64,000 nucleotides of DNA from CAVZLD01 sp963776055 (GTDB lineage: Bacteria; Planctomycetota; Planctomycetia; Pirellulales; Pirellulaceae): contig CAVZLD010000009.1 of assembly GCA_963776055.1 (NCBI GenBank), positions 1 to 64,000 on the forward strand, given 5' to 3'. The position numbers and the translations under genes are program-made. The notes under the pieces were generated by a model, which was not told the DNA's origin, ran no database searches, and worked only from the letters and a program-made list of their open reading frames with translations. This document shows, in pieces, positions 31,701 through 39,957 of the stretch. The number at the start of each line of letters is the position of its first letter. The stretch's first letter is position 1.

Positions 31701-33300
31701 GCGGACGGAAGGGCCTTCCGGCAATCAAGGCTTACAGGTGCAAAGCTACGAGGGATATCTGTCCAACAGCGGGGATCTGCTGCAGTTACTCAACCCCGCG
31801 GGACAAGTCGTGGTGGAACAGCGTTACGAAGGGGAAGCCGGTTCTCATCAGCAGGCGTTGCGGGTCACGGAACTGCAGTACAATCCGTATCCCGCCATGC
31901 CGCAGTTTGGTGAACTGGACACCGACAATGACAGCTACGAATTCGTAGAGATTGTGAACACGGGCTCGACGACCGTCGAACTGGCGGGAGTCCGGTTGGT
32001 GGAATGGACCATCGATGGCGATACGCAGGGCGTCGCCTTTACGTTTTCCGACGGGCAACTGGCCGCAGGCGAATATATTGTCGTTGCAAAGAGCGAGGCG
32101 GCGTTTCGCTCCCGCTATGGAGACACACCCCTTGTGGCAGGTGAGTTTGCGGGCAAGTTGAGTAACGGTGGTGAAATCGTGACGTTGATCGACGCTGCGA
32201 GTGACGTGATCCAGCAGTTTCGTTACAACGATGGCGGTGATTGGCCCGAGCGGGCGGACGGAGATGGCAGTTCGCTGGAGCTGATCGGTCCTGATCTCGA
32301 CGCGAATCTACCCGAAAGTTGGCGGGCAAGCAGTTACTTCGGGGGCTCGCCCGGCGAAGCCGGACAGGAACCGATCCGCGACGTCGTGATCAATGAAATC
32401 CTGTCCCGCACGACCGCTCCCACGCTCGATCAAATCGAACTGTATAACGCGACCGGCCAGGCGATCGATCTCGCCGGCTGGTATCTCAGTGACAGCCGCG
32501 ATTATTTCAAATTCCGTTTTCCCGATCAGGCCGCGCCCCTTGGCCCCGGCGAATACCGCGTGCTGGATGAACAGGAGCTCGGTTTCGGCTTCAAGGGAAG
32601 CGATGCGGACGACGCGTGGCTTGTCGCAGCGGATGACACCGGGCGACCGACGCGATTCGTCGACTACGTCCAGTTCGACGCGGCCGTTTCGGAGGGGATC
32701 TCATTCGGCCGGTGGACCAATGGCAACGGCCCAATCGTGCCGATGGTGACCAGGACCTTCGGGCAGAACAACAGTGGGCCACTCGCCGGGGACCTGAACC
32801 AAGATCAACAGGTGAATGCGGCCGATGTCGATTGGTTAGCCGCTGAGTTGCGACAGGATCTGCCCGACCCAACAGCGGATCTGAATGCCGATCTTCTGTT
32901 CGACGAAGCCGATCTGGACGAGATGGTAGATCGGATCCTGCAGACGTGGTTCGGAGATGCCAACCTGGACGGAGCCTTCAATTCCAATGACTTCGTCCAA
33001 GTCTTCCAGGTTGGACAGTACGAAGACGCAATCCCGATGAATTCCGGTTGGGCAGCCGGTGACTGGAACGGGGACGGAGATTTCGATTCGTCAGACTTTG
33101 TGAAGGCCTTCCAGCACGGCGGATATGAGCTAGGACCCAAGCCTGCGCCAGCCATCGGGATTCGCCTGGAAGATCTTGCCCTGGCGCGTTGGCTGGATGA
33201 CACGTGGGACACGTGGAAGCTCCGCGTTCGCCAGACCGCGGCGAACGCGAAGGGAGAAACCGCTCAGCCGCTCGAATCACTTCCCGCGACGGAAGGATAA
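28762..33300 (+). CDS. Giant secreted CotH/LTD protein 2 with several lamin-tail domains and dockerin-like tail
   Basis: About 1,512 residues, unbroken. I chose ATG 28762 over a start at 28720. The LEPR-XLL motif is LERLEPRNLLAAD. The first lamin-tail domain (VISEFMAANQTNLNDGFRAT) is followed by an immunoglobulin-like region, the CotH domain (VYVRLRGGSSSSLPKKSYKF to NYYLYRDTNGTGEWMFLPWD; about 300-720), a beta-sandwich (YLNGQEVARGSL), and two or three further lamin-tail domains (VIEFNPASGNQDEEYFTLVN; VTELQYNPYPAMPQ; VINEILSRTTAPTLDQIELY). It ends with dockerin-like loops (GDLNQDQQVNAADVDWL) and the planctomycete EF-hand pair also found in the two genes upstream. The stop overlaps the convergent gene by 24 bp. 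It is a paralogue of the protein at 23979, without the P-like domain. Confidence 0.85.
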   Translation: MINIQRLKGRTHAATRRRRFHGLERLEPRNLLAADVVISEFMAANQTNLNDGFRATSDWIELWNAGDATADLTGFALTNDPDNLNKWKFPDNTQLDAGQYLLVFASGFDTTDPNGALHTSFRLDAGGGYLALADANLQVLSEYGPDAEDYPDQFADISYGTRASTEVGVEPSVGFLATPTPGAANSAELLNDGPLFVQVTDRPGPLDDGQDLLITAQVQPQGSSVEQVQLVYRVMYGEEITLPMRDDGTAGDAIAGDQIYSAVIPHTASSPGQMVRWSVTASDESERSSRAPAYLDRTGTDQSPEYFGTVVADPDAQNELPVYQWFLRPGTENQANSRTGTRSSVFYADQFYDNVYVRLRGGSSSSLPKKSYKFDFNTANSFRFHPDHGRVSEINLNTTYTNKDYLRQALSFETYDAAGAVGSEAFLLRVQRNSEFFSVAMFVEQPDEDLLSREGLDPDGALYKMFNTFTSATSGVEKKTRTYENNDDLAEFIREINGRSGDDLAHYVFDHVNIPSVLNYLAATVIMQNNDQSAKNYYLYRDTNGTGEWMFLPWDLDLVFGLHYMSNDNILDDTIWADKDDFRTSAGVTIWPSHPFVADQEHPGNRSWNRLIDALYELPQFREMYLRRLRTLMDELLQPPDTPLAERKFETRLDDFQQQLAADAELDYRQWADPWRWGQDLSLTEAIQRIKEEYLTVRRTHLYETHSIDNLDPTEPTSLVPQFATARYFVPTDNSLGTSWTENDFDDDAWPTGETGIGFENNPRNYVDLLRTRVKPTEAAADANSVFVRIPFQVSDPAQIEALTLRMKYDDGFVAYLNGQEVARGSLRNDGPQSYNSLARSRPNSASLEFENFDISQFTDQLRPGENVLALHVLNGTLSSSDLLILPELLDGRIASGDIAGIPHAQAEDVTLAFGPVIEFNPASGNQDEEYFTLVNPHSVAVDISGWQIQGSAQTQFVPGTVIAAGQSLYLTPNAAAFRARTEGPSGNQGLQVQSYEGYLSNSGDLLQLLNPAGQVVVEQRYEGEAGSHQQALRVTELQYNPYPAMPQFGELDTDNDSYEFVEIVNTGSTTVELAGVRLVEWTIDGDTQGVAFTFSDGQLAAGEYIVVAKSEAAFRSRYGDTPLVAGEFAGKLSNGGEIVTLIDAASDVIQQFRYNDGGDWPERADGDGSSLELIGPDLDANLPESWRASSYFGGSPGEAGQEPIRDVVINEILSRTTAPTLDQIELYNATGQAIDLAGWYLSDSRDYFKFRFPDQAAPLGPGEYRVLDEQELGFGFKGSDADDAWLVAADDTGRPTRFVDYVQFDAAVSEGISFGRWTNGNGPIVPMVTRTFGQNNSGPLAGDLNQDQQVNAADVDWLAAELRQDLPDPTADLNADLLFDEADLDEMVDRILQTWFGDANLDGAFNSNDFVQVFQVGQYEDAIPMNSGWAAGDWNGDGDFDSSDFVKAFQHGGYELGPKPAPAIGIRLEDLALARWLDDTWDTWKLRVRQTAANAKGETAQPLESLPATEG

Positions 33301-33990
33301 AAGCGAAAGAAGACCGAGGACCGCCAGCACCATCGACGACGGCTCGGGAATGGCGGTGATGACCGACCCCGTGTTCCCATCGCTATCGACCAGCACGTTG
33401 ATGCCCTCTTCGGCCGCAACTCCCAAGACGAACGTCTTCGAAAGATGCTCTGTCCGGTAGGCATCGGGCGTCTCGTTCAGGAAGGCCAGCACGGCACCGG
33501 GCGACAGATCGACGGTCGAAAGATTGATTGGGTTGCCGCCGCCGCCAAACGTTGCCGTGCTCGTGCCGTCGATATTGACCTTCACGTCATTGACAACGAA
33601 GAACGGATCGAACTGCCCTCCGTCCATAACCATTACCGTGGGACCGTTTGTCGTTTCCGCCGCACCGCCAACGCCGTCGTTTCCCGCCGCCGTCAGACTC
33701 ACGCCTTGGAGAGTCAGTAGTTTCCCGTCGTCCAGTTGGAATCGCTGTTGTGCGTCAACTTCCGGAATCACGGGGTTGTTCGGAAACGGTCCGGGGCCAA
33801 TGATCGCGTCATCGGCAATCGAAACGTTCGGGTCGATCAACGTGACCGACGAACTCGTCAGGTCCCAGTTGGCTTCATCAAAGATGTCGTTGCTTACACC
33901 GCCGAGCCAAATGATTTCCGCCTGAGTCGTTAGCGGACAGGCGATCCACAACGCGCCGATCAAAAGACATAGGATTGGTTGTCTGGTCAT
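33277..33990 (-). CDS. Secreted PEP-CTERM protein
   Basis: 237 residues. Signal peptide ILCLLIGALWIACPLTTQA, a beta-rich body (EIIWLGGVSNDIFDEANWDL, autotransporter-like beta-helix flavour), then IPEPSSMVLAVLGLLSLLSF and RRGK: a complete PEP-CTERM sorting signal (PEP, membrane helix, basic end). The short NW...D opening resembles the strand repeats of planctomycete dockerin/PEP-CTERM proteins. It converges on and overlaps the 3' end of the giant CotH gene by 24 bp. Function unknown. It is divergent from the GH43-like gene, with a perfect 10-bp dyad in between. Confidence 0.8.
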   Translation of the reverse strand: MTRQPILCLLIGALWIACPLTTQAEIIWLGGVSNDIFDEANWDLTSSSVTLIDPNVSIADDAIIGPGPFPNNPVIPEVDAQQRFQLDDGKLLTLQGVSLTAAGNDGVGGAAETTNGPTVMVMDGGQFDPFFVVNDVKVNIDGTSTATFGGGGNPINLSTVDLSPGAVLAFLNETPDAYRTEHLSKTFVLGVAAEEGINVLVDSDGNTGSVITAIPEPSSMVLAVLGLLSLLSFRRGK

Positions 33991-34111
33991 AGATGTCTCT
34001 CACCCCCAAACTAGCTTTGGCCGCGCAGGCCGGTCTGCTGATAGATGACCGCTAACATAGGCGAATGGCGCTGACTGTCAACTGTCTTTTCGGTAGAACC
34101 TTGGCGGTGTT

Positions 34112-34136
34112 AATGCCACTTAACGCAAGTGGCATT
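34112..34136. promoter_or_regulatory. Perfect 10-bp inverted repeat, operator candidate
   Basis: AATGCCACTT at 34112-34121 and AAGTGGCATT at 34127-34136, with a 5-base spacer (AACGC). The centre-to-centre spacing is compatible with a dimeric regulator. It lies in the 283-bp gap between the divergent PEP-CTERM and GH43-like genes and has no T-run, so an operator is more likely than a terminator. Confidence 0.5.
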
Positions 34137-34273
34137 CGCGATCACCCAGTGTCCACATTCCATGCGGGTGAATGGGCTTGGAGAGCGAAAGCCCGAAACC
34201 TCCTGGCTCAATCATCCTGTCTGCGGCTTTTGGGCGGCGCAACCATGAATCGGTCGAGAAAGGAAGTTCAGCA

Positions 34274-35536
34274 ATGCGAACCCGAGTTTTCACGAATCGA
34301 TCGGCGGACGGCAGAGAGCACCCCATCCGTGCAGCAGGCGAGCCTCGCTTTCACCGTCCTGGTTTCCGCCAGGTGTGGATGACGACGGTGGCTCTATGGG
34401 CTTGGAGCACGGGCGTCCCGGTGCTCGGGTTGGAAACCCCGCCGATCCCCCCCGCGCCGGTCGCCACGCCGATGTCGCGGGCAGCCATGGAAGCAGGGCT
34501 TCGCTCCCACGACCGGGCGCTGTTTATCAAGAACGATTGGATTCGCGATCCTTACATTATTCTCGGACCCGATGACTTCTTCTACCTGACGGGCACCACG
34601 ATCGCGACGGACGATCCGCGAAAAGACTCCGATCCGTACAACGTGGGCCTCGGCGTTCGAAGTGCCGTTGGCTGGCAATGCCATGTTTGGCGCAGTAAAG
34701 ACCTGATTGACTGGGAGAACCTCGGCACACGATTTGATCTCACTCAGACGGCTTATGTCACAGAGGGCCGCATCACGTCGCAAGAGATCCGGCAGCAACC
34801 GCTCTGGGCTCCCGAAGTCCATTGGATCGGCGATCGCTGGGCGCTGGTGCATTGTCCGGCGGCGATTTCCAGCCTGGCACTGACGGAAGACGCGGAGTTG
34901 AAGGGGTCCTGGACGCATCCGATGGGAACGGCTCTCGGCCGGAAGCACGACCCGTCCCTGTTCCAAGACACCAATGGAACTTGGTACATGCTGTGGGGCA
35001 ACACGCGACTTGCCCCCTTAAGCCAGGATTTCACTCGCTTCACCGCGCCATCCGTGCGGATCGATCCGGCGGGAAGTCGACCAGACCCCAGGGACCCCGG
35101 TCAGATGATATCTCGCATCGGCCATGAAGGCGCAACGATGCGAAAGATGGGCGACAAGTACGTTCACTTCGGGACCGCCTGGTCTACCGACCTCGGTCGC
35201 AAAGGTTCGTACAACCTGTACTATTGCACGGCCGACGAAATCACAGGACCTTACGGACCGCGAAAATTCGCCGGGCGGTTCCTCGGACATGGCACACCGT
35301 TTCAAACTCGCGACGGCAAATGGTGGTGCACCGCGTTCTTTAACGCGAATGTGAAGCCGCTGCCGCGCGAAGGCATTGCCGCGCGAGACCTGTCCGAGAC
35401 CGCTCAGACCATCAATCAACGCGGTACGACGATTGTGCCACTCGAGGTGAAAATCTTGGCCGACGGCGAAATCTACATCCGGGCGAAGGATCCCGACTAT
35501 GCGACGCCGGGGCCCGATGAAAACCAGCCATTCTGA
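34274..35536 (+). CDS. GH43-like five-bladed beta-propeller glycosidase
   Basis: About 420 residues from ATG 34274 (GGAAG upstream). An N-terminal hydrophobic stretch (VWMTTVALWAWSTGVPVLGL) can serve as an export signal. Blade motifs fit clan GH-F: IRDPYIILGPDDFFYLTGT (candidate general-base Asp in RDP), WRSKDLIDWENLG, PLWAPEVHWIGDRWAL (typical WAPE), GRKHDPSLFQDTNGTWYMLW and GHEGATMRKMGDKYVHFGTA (candidate Glu in HEGA). The family includes xylosidases, arabinofuranosidases and galactanases; the substrate cannot be read from this. Divergent from the PEP-CTERM gene and convergent with the second propeller enzyme at 35891-37546. Confidence 0.78.
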   Translation: MRTRVFTNRSADGREHPIRAAGEPRFHRPGFRQVWMTTVALWAWSTGVPVLGLETPPIPPAPVATPMSRAAMEAGLRSHDRALFIKNDWIRDPYIILGPDDFFYLTGTTIATDDPRKDSDPYNVGLGVRSAVGWQCHVWRSKDLIDWENLGTRFDLTQTAYVTEGRITSQEIRQQPLWAPEVHWIGDRWALVHCPAAISSLALTEDAELKGSWTHPMGTALGRKHDPSLFQDTNGTWYMLWGNTRLAPLSQDFTRFTAPSVRIDPAGSRPDPRDPGQMISRIGHEGATMRKMGDKYVHFGTAWSTDLGRKGSYNLYYCTADEITGPYGPRKFAGRFLGHGTPFQTRDGKWWCTAFFNANVKPLPREGIAARDLSETAQTINQRGTTIVPLEVKILADGEIYIRAKDPDYATPGPDENQPF

Positions 35537-35890
35537 CGGTGAAGTGACTGAGCAGCGGGCAGGGGATGGGCTGGAAGTCGATGGTGGGAGGCAGGCTGGA
35601 AGCCTGTGGTACGAGACAGGCTGGAAGCCTGTCCCACGGGCCCGCCGTGGGATGAACTTGAGTGGGATGGCCTTCCAGTGGGATGGCCTTCCAGTGGGAT
35701 GGACTTCAGTGGGATGGACTTCAGTGGGATGGACTTCCAGTCCGTCCCGTTCGTTGGCCTTCCAGGCCAACATTCCCGCGCTCCCTTCCTGATCCAACCC
35801 TCCCTGGTCAAAATCGGGGAGATCGTTGGTTGGGCTGTGCGGCGAAGTCAGAGACCTGCACCGACCGCTGCCGCTGCTTTCCATGGGCGT
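35537..35890. repeat. Repeat-rich gap: GGCTGGAAGCCTGT elements and GTGGGATGGMCTTCCA tandem units
   Basis: Between convergent glycosidase genes. Two copies of CAGGCTGGAAGCCTGT lie at about 35592-35607 and 35617-35632. Then five tandem units of AGTGGGATGGMCTTC (period about 16-17 bases) run from about 35661 to 35740, ending in TCCGTCCC and a GGCCTTCCAGGCC palindrome. No gene is supported here. Confidence 0.75.
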
Positions 35891-37546
35891 TCACCGATTG
35901 ACCGAACCGCGCAGAATCACGGGTGCCTGGCCGGGCGGCTCGATCATCACGGCCAGATTGTCGAGCTCTTCCGCCGCGAGTCTCCTGTTGCAGGTCAGTT
36001 GGATCGCCGTCTTCTCGAAGGGAGCCAAAGCCGGAACACGACCCATCGCAATCTCGGTTTCGGAACCACGCGGAACGCCCAGGATTTTCAACGGCGCAGG
36101 CAGAGACGCTACCTGGCCGAAGTTCTGGACCTCCACGTGGAGCGTGTGCCTCTCGGTCTCATCCACCCCCGTCGGCGGCGATGCCGAGAGAATCGGTTCC
36201 AGGTAGTTGAGCCAGGGCAGACGGGCGTAACCGAACAACAGTTTTCCCTGGCTGGTTCGTCCCAACAGTTTGGCGACAAAGTTGTTCTCGGTGATTCCAT
36301 GGCCGGGGCCGGCGAAGGTCACAATCAGATCGTCCCCCGACGGTTCGGAGGAAATCACTTCACAGCCGTGACCGAAGTTCACCTCTTCCGGCGCTCCGAA
36401 TCGCAAAGTAGACAGGTTCACGTCTGTATGTGGGTCAAAGTCTTTCTCGGCCGCGATCTTCACACGGATCTTGTCGGTGTCCGCATCGAATGGTCCTCGG
36501 TCCAGAATGGTGATCAATCGCCCGACCGTCAACGGAATGCAAATGTGTTTGGAGCTGTGTTCGTCGCTCCCCTTGTCTTCGTTTTTCAATACATCGATGA
36601 CGGCGAAGTGGGCTTGTGTGGCCCGGCCATACTCATCCTGCAACACCTTGATCCGTTCGTACTTAAACCAGTCTTCCGCTGTGCCGTCTTCATACCGCGC
36701 AATTCCCGGCAGGTAAGCCTCCCCGGGATCGACTTTCCAGTGGACTCCATCTTTGGATCGCAGATAGTACGCGATGCGCCCAAGCCAATCATTGACAATC
36801 AGGTGGTACTGAATACTCGTTCGCCAGACAACCGGGTCTTCAAACCGTCCGTCGATGGGTGGGTACACGCGTTGATCCGTCACTTGCAGGTACGGTGAGA
36901 CGCCGGTCTGGCTGAACCACACGCCGCCTCCTCGACAGACCATCAGAAACGAACCATCTTCACGTTGAGCAAAGGTTAGATTGGACAGCCCTTCGATGAT
37001 CCGCCGGCCGCGCGGATCGAATTCGAACTTACGGGCATGCCAAGGTCCGTCCAGCGTGTCGGCAAGGTAGTGCCCCCCCATCACATAGATCACATACCTG
37101 CCGTCCTTGAGCTGGAACCATTCCGGATTATGTCCTGGACCGACCGTGTCCTGGACCTGGTACGGACCGGTCGGCTTCTCGGCGACGGCATGGACAACGA
37201 GCGATCGGGGCCACTCGCGATGACCACGTTCGGAATCCTCTCGCCAACGACAGACGAACAAGTGGTACTTGCCATCGGGTCCCAGGCGAGCATTCCCGCC
37301 CCAATAAGACCACTCGTTGTCTTCCAGTCCGTTGTCCACGTAGCGCGGCTTCACTTGTGGCGCGCCCCAAGTGTCACTGGTCAGCTCCCCCTGCACGGGC
37401 ATGGGCAGGAAACGATCCATGAATCGCCCGCCAAAGACAAGCTCATTCCATTCCGGCGGACGTTCTCGCGTCACCACTTGGGCTCGCACACAGGAGACCA
37501 GCATGCCCACGGCCAATATTCCCCAAGCCAGACTGTGTCGCTTCAT
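35891..37546 (-). CDS. Secreted beta-propeller glycosidase-like protein (GH43/GH117-like)
   Basis: 551 residues. Signal peptide: KRHSLAWGILAVGMLVSCVRA. The propeller portion (about 35-330) holds PRYVDNGLEDNEWSYWGGNA, HLFVCRWREDS, GHNPEWFQLKDGRYVIYVMG, EGLSNLTFAQREDGSFLMVC, FEDPVVWRTSIQYHLIVND and YYLRSKDGVHWKVDPGEAYL. These strands and acid residues resemble GH43/GH117-type five-bladed propellers. The C-terminal 200 residues are beta-sandwich (NEW3/CARDB-like; HVEVQNFG). Probably acts on a polysaccharide in the periplasm or outside. It is divergent from the MFS gene by 125 bp. The fold call is fairly safe; the exact family and substrate are not. Confidence 0.65.
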   Translation of the reverse strand: MKRHSLAWGILAVGMLVSCVRAQVVTRERPPEWNELVFGGRFMDRFLPMPVQGELTSDTWGAPQVKPRYVDNGLEDNEWSYWGGNARLGPDGKYHLFVCRWREDSERGHREWPRSLVVHAVAEKPTGPYQVQDTVGPGHNPEWFQLKDGRYVIYVMGGHYLADTLDGPWHARKFEFDPRGRRIIEGLSNLTFAQREDGSFLMVCRGGGVWFSQTGVSPYLQVTDQRVYPPIDGRFEDPVVWRTSIQYHLIVNDWLGRIAYYLRSKDGVHWKVDPGEAYLPGIARYEDGTAEDWFKYERIKVLQDEYGRATQAHFAVIDVLKNEDKGSDEHSSKHICIPLTVGRLITILDRGPFDADTDKIRVKIAAEKDFDPHTDVNLSTLRFGAPEEVNFGHGCEVISSEPSGDDLIVTFAGPGHGITENNFVAKLLGRTSQGKLLFGYARLPWLNYLEPILSASPPTGVDETERHTLHVEVQNFGQVASLPAPLKILGVPRGSETEIAMGRVPALAPFEKTAIQLTCNRRLAAEELDNLAVMIEPPGQAPVILRGSVNR

Positions 37547-37671
37547 CGGAATTACCTTTCATCAAGCTTCGAGTCTCACCGGATCGCCCGCCGTTTGCTG
37601 CTTCCCTGGTCGTTTGCATCACAAACCAGTATCCTGCAAACTCAGATGTCCTCCAAGCCCTTCGATGGCGA

Positions 37672-38985
37672 GTGAAAGCTATGCGAACGAAACGATGGTC
37701 GCTCGACAAACTCTATGCCCTTGTGGCCAATGAAGAGGATGCGCAGCGCTGCGCGGAGATCAGCGATGATGCATGTCAGGTCGTTCCCGGAAACTTTTTC
37801 CTCATTCTGAGTAGTCTCATACTGACGAAGATTGGTGACTTCCTGGTCTCGCCCAAGCTGGTCTTGTCCTGGCTATTGGGTGCGGTGGGAGCCCCGCCAT
37901 TTTTGATCGCGTGGCTGGTGCCCATCCGGGAATCCGGATCGCTTATTCCCCAACTCGCGATCGGGGCGTTGGTCCGCCGCTATCCGCGGCGAGGCGGTTT
38001 CTGGGTGCTTGGCAGCGTGTTGCAGGGAATCTGCGTCGCCGGGATGGCTTTCGCCGTGTGGCAATGGGACGGATTACAGGCGGGCGGGGCGGTCGTCGGC
38101 TTGCTCATCCTGTTCAGTCTGAGCCGGGGATTCTGTTCCGTCGCGATGAAAGATGTCCAAGGGAAGTGCGTTCCCAAGAGGCGTCGAGGTCGTCTGGCTG
38201 GTCTGGCGACTACGATCTCCGGGTTGGTCACACTCACTCTGAGCGTCACGTTGCTCGTGGGCAGCAACGAATCCGATTTGTGGCTCTACCTCGCAATGCT
38301 GCTGACCGCGGCCATGCTCTGGTGGTTGGCGGCCATCTTGTTTCACTTCGTTCATGAGTTCGAGGGAGAAACGGCGGGGGGAGCCAATGCACTGCGGGAA
38401 GCGTGGCAGAGCTTGGCCCTGTTGCGAGATGATCCGCCGTTTCGTCGCTTTGTCATCACGCGGTCTCTGCTATTGTGTTCCGCTTTGTCGGCCCCCTTCT
38501 TCGTGCTGCTGGCCCAGCGATCGGCGGCAGGCAATCGGTTACTCGGGGCATTCCTGTTGGCAAGTAGCTTGGCCTCCAGCATTTCGGCCGCGGTGTGGGG
38601 TTGGATGGCCGACCGCTCCAGCCGCGACGTGATGATTCGCGGAAGCGCCGTAGCGGCGTTCACTTGCCTGGTCACGGGCATCGGGGCCATCTTGTCGCCC
38701 TCTTGGGCTGCTCTGCCTTGGCTTCTGCCGTTCGGCTACCTGCTGCTGAGTATCGCCCATGCGGGAGTACGGATCGGTCGGAAGACGTATCTGGTCGACA
38801 TGGCGGGCGGGACCAAGCGGACGGATTACGTTGCCGTCAGTAACACGATCATCGGAATCCTGCTGCTGGTGACCGGCGGCGTCAGTGCGCTGGCCTCCCT
38901 GCTGTCGATCGAAGCCGTCTTGATCCTGCTGGGATGCCTGGGTGCCGCCGGAACACTGTCCGCGCTGCGACTAGAAGAAGCCTAG
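37672..38985 (+). CDS. MFS-type transporter
   Basis: 437 residues from GTG 37672 (an ATG at 37681 is also possible). About eleven or twelve hydrophobic helices, including LVLSWLLGAVGAPPFLIAWL, GFWVLGSVLQGICVAGMAFA, LWLYLAMLLTAAMLWWLAAI and SNTIIGILLLVTGGVSALAS. A loop with KCVPKRRRGRLAG between helices is the kind of basic motif seen in major facilitators, and ADRSSRD fits the second-half equivalent. The N-terminus has a soluble segment of about 35 residues. The substrate is unknown; the neighbouring glycosidases suggest a sugar or its derivative. The next gene starts 10 bp downstream, so they are likely co-transcribed. Confidence 0.75.
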   Translation: MKAMRTKRWSLDKLYALVANEEDAQRCAEISDDACQVVPGNFFLILSSLILTKIGDFLVSPKLVLSWLLGAVGAPPFLIAWLVPIRESGSLIPQLAIGALVRRYPRRGGFWVLGSVLQGICVAGMAFAVWQWDGLQAGGAVVGLLILFSLSRGFCSVAMKDVQGKCVPKRRRGRLAGLATTISGLVTLTLSVTLLVGSNESDLWLYLAMLLTAAMLWWLAAILFHFVHEFEGETAGGANALREAWQSLALLRDDPPFRRFVITRSLLLCSALSAPFFVLLAQRSAAGNRLLGAFLLASSLASSISAAVWGWMADRSSRDVMIRGSAVAAFTCLVTGIGAILSPSWAALPWLLPFGYLLLSIAHAGVRIGRKTYLVDMAGGTKRTDYVAVSNTIIGILLLVTGGVSALASLLSIEAVLILLGCLGAAGTLSALRLEEA

Positions 38986-38995
38986 AGGAAGAAAA

Positions 38996-39919
38996 ATGCG
39001 TGATATGGAACATCGGTTGCAACGACTCGAGTGTGAATTGCGTCGATCGCGACAAGCCAATCGACTTCTGCTGATGGGAGCCGTCGCCGTGTTCTCCCTT
39101 GCTTATGCGCAGGGTGACACGCTTCACGAGCCACAAGGAGACTCCGCGAAACAGGTGCCGTATAAGGACACAATCGATGCGGACCAGAGCGATGCGATCC
39201 CGGCCGACCCACTGCGAACGCTTCAGGTCGGCCAGCTTCTGATCTCGGACCGAAGTGGTCGAACTCGAATTCGCTTAGGCGTTTCGGAAAGTGTCCCGGA
39301 GATTTGCCTGCTGGACGAACAAGGGCGGAAACGAATGCAGCTTCGCCAGAAAGAGACCAGATCGGAATTGCAACTGCTCGATGCCGAGGAGGTTCCGCGC
39401 GTATCGCTGGAACTTCCCGACCGGCCCGCTGCGGCTGGCCTGCAGATTCATAGTGCATCGGGAAGCGCATCGATGAAGGCCGATGGGTTCTCCGTGCGCG
39501 ATGCGGCAGGCCAAACACGTCTGTACTTAAGCCTGACGAATGGGAATTTCCCAGCGTTGGGCATTTCCCAGAAGAACCAGAACGGTTCGCCCTCGATTGA
39601 AATGACCGCCAGCGACAAGGGAACTCGCCAACTGACCTTCCACGACGACACCGGGTTTCCACTCTGCTCCGTTGTGTCATCGGGCAACGGCACGAGTACG
39701 CTGCAGCTGCGGCATCCGGATCACGATCGGTCGTTGCAGATTTCACAGGGTGCGATCGACGGGGAGGGGCCAACGATCGCCTGCTTGGTGCCGGCCAATG
39801 AGGACGGCACCGGCGGAATTCTGCCTCATCTGCAGCTCGGGTTGCGCAACGACGCCACACCCTTCCTGCGAATCTCGAATCGTGACGGCAGTCCCGCCTT
39901 CTCCGCACCGGAGCGGTGA
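38996..39919 (+). CDS. Membrane-anchored protein with repeated LxDxxGxxR beta-strand units
   Basis: 307 residues, no family recognised. A short coiled coil (MEHRLQRLECELRRSRQAN) is followed by one membrane helix (LLLMGAVAVFSLAYA, about 25-39). The rest is beta-rich with units about 22-28 residues apart: LLISDRSGRTRIRLGV, ICLLDEQGRKRMQLRQ, LQLLDAEEVPRVSLEL, FSVRDAAGQTRLYLSL and LTFHDDTGFPLCSVV. This spacing suggests a repetitive beta-solenoid or sandwich. A cytoplasmic coiled coil with an extracytoplasmic beta-repeat body is a plausible topology. It starts 10 bp after the MFS stop, so the two may work together. Function not assigned. Confidence 0.6.
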   Translation: MRDMEHRLQRLECELRRSRQANRLLLMGAVAVFSLAYAQGDTLHEPQGDSAKQVPYKDTIDADQSDAIPADPLRTLQVGQLLISDRSGRTRIRLGVSESVPEICLLDEQGRKRMQLRQKETRSELQLLDAEEVPRVSLELPDRPAAAGLQIHSASGSASMKADGFSVRDAAGQTRLYLSLTNGNFPALGISQKNQNGSPSIEMTASDKGTRQLTFHDDTGFPLCSVVSSGNGTSTLQLRHPDHDRSLQISQGAIDGEGPTIACLVPANEDGTGGILPHLQLGLRNDATPFLRISNRDGSPAFSAPER

Positions 39920-39957
39920 GGAACAGGGCCTCACCGCTCGGCAACTGTTGCTGCGCG

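Noticed and set aside
30043..31728. 561-codon open frame on the minus strand
   Set aside because: Lies entirely inside the giant CotH gene, antisense; no motifs, and its existence follows from GC-rich codon bias.
35606..36898. 430-codon plus-strand frame
   Set aside because: It starts in tandem repeats and continues antisense through the minus-strand glycosidase gene, which has a signal peptide and family motifs.
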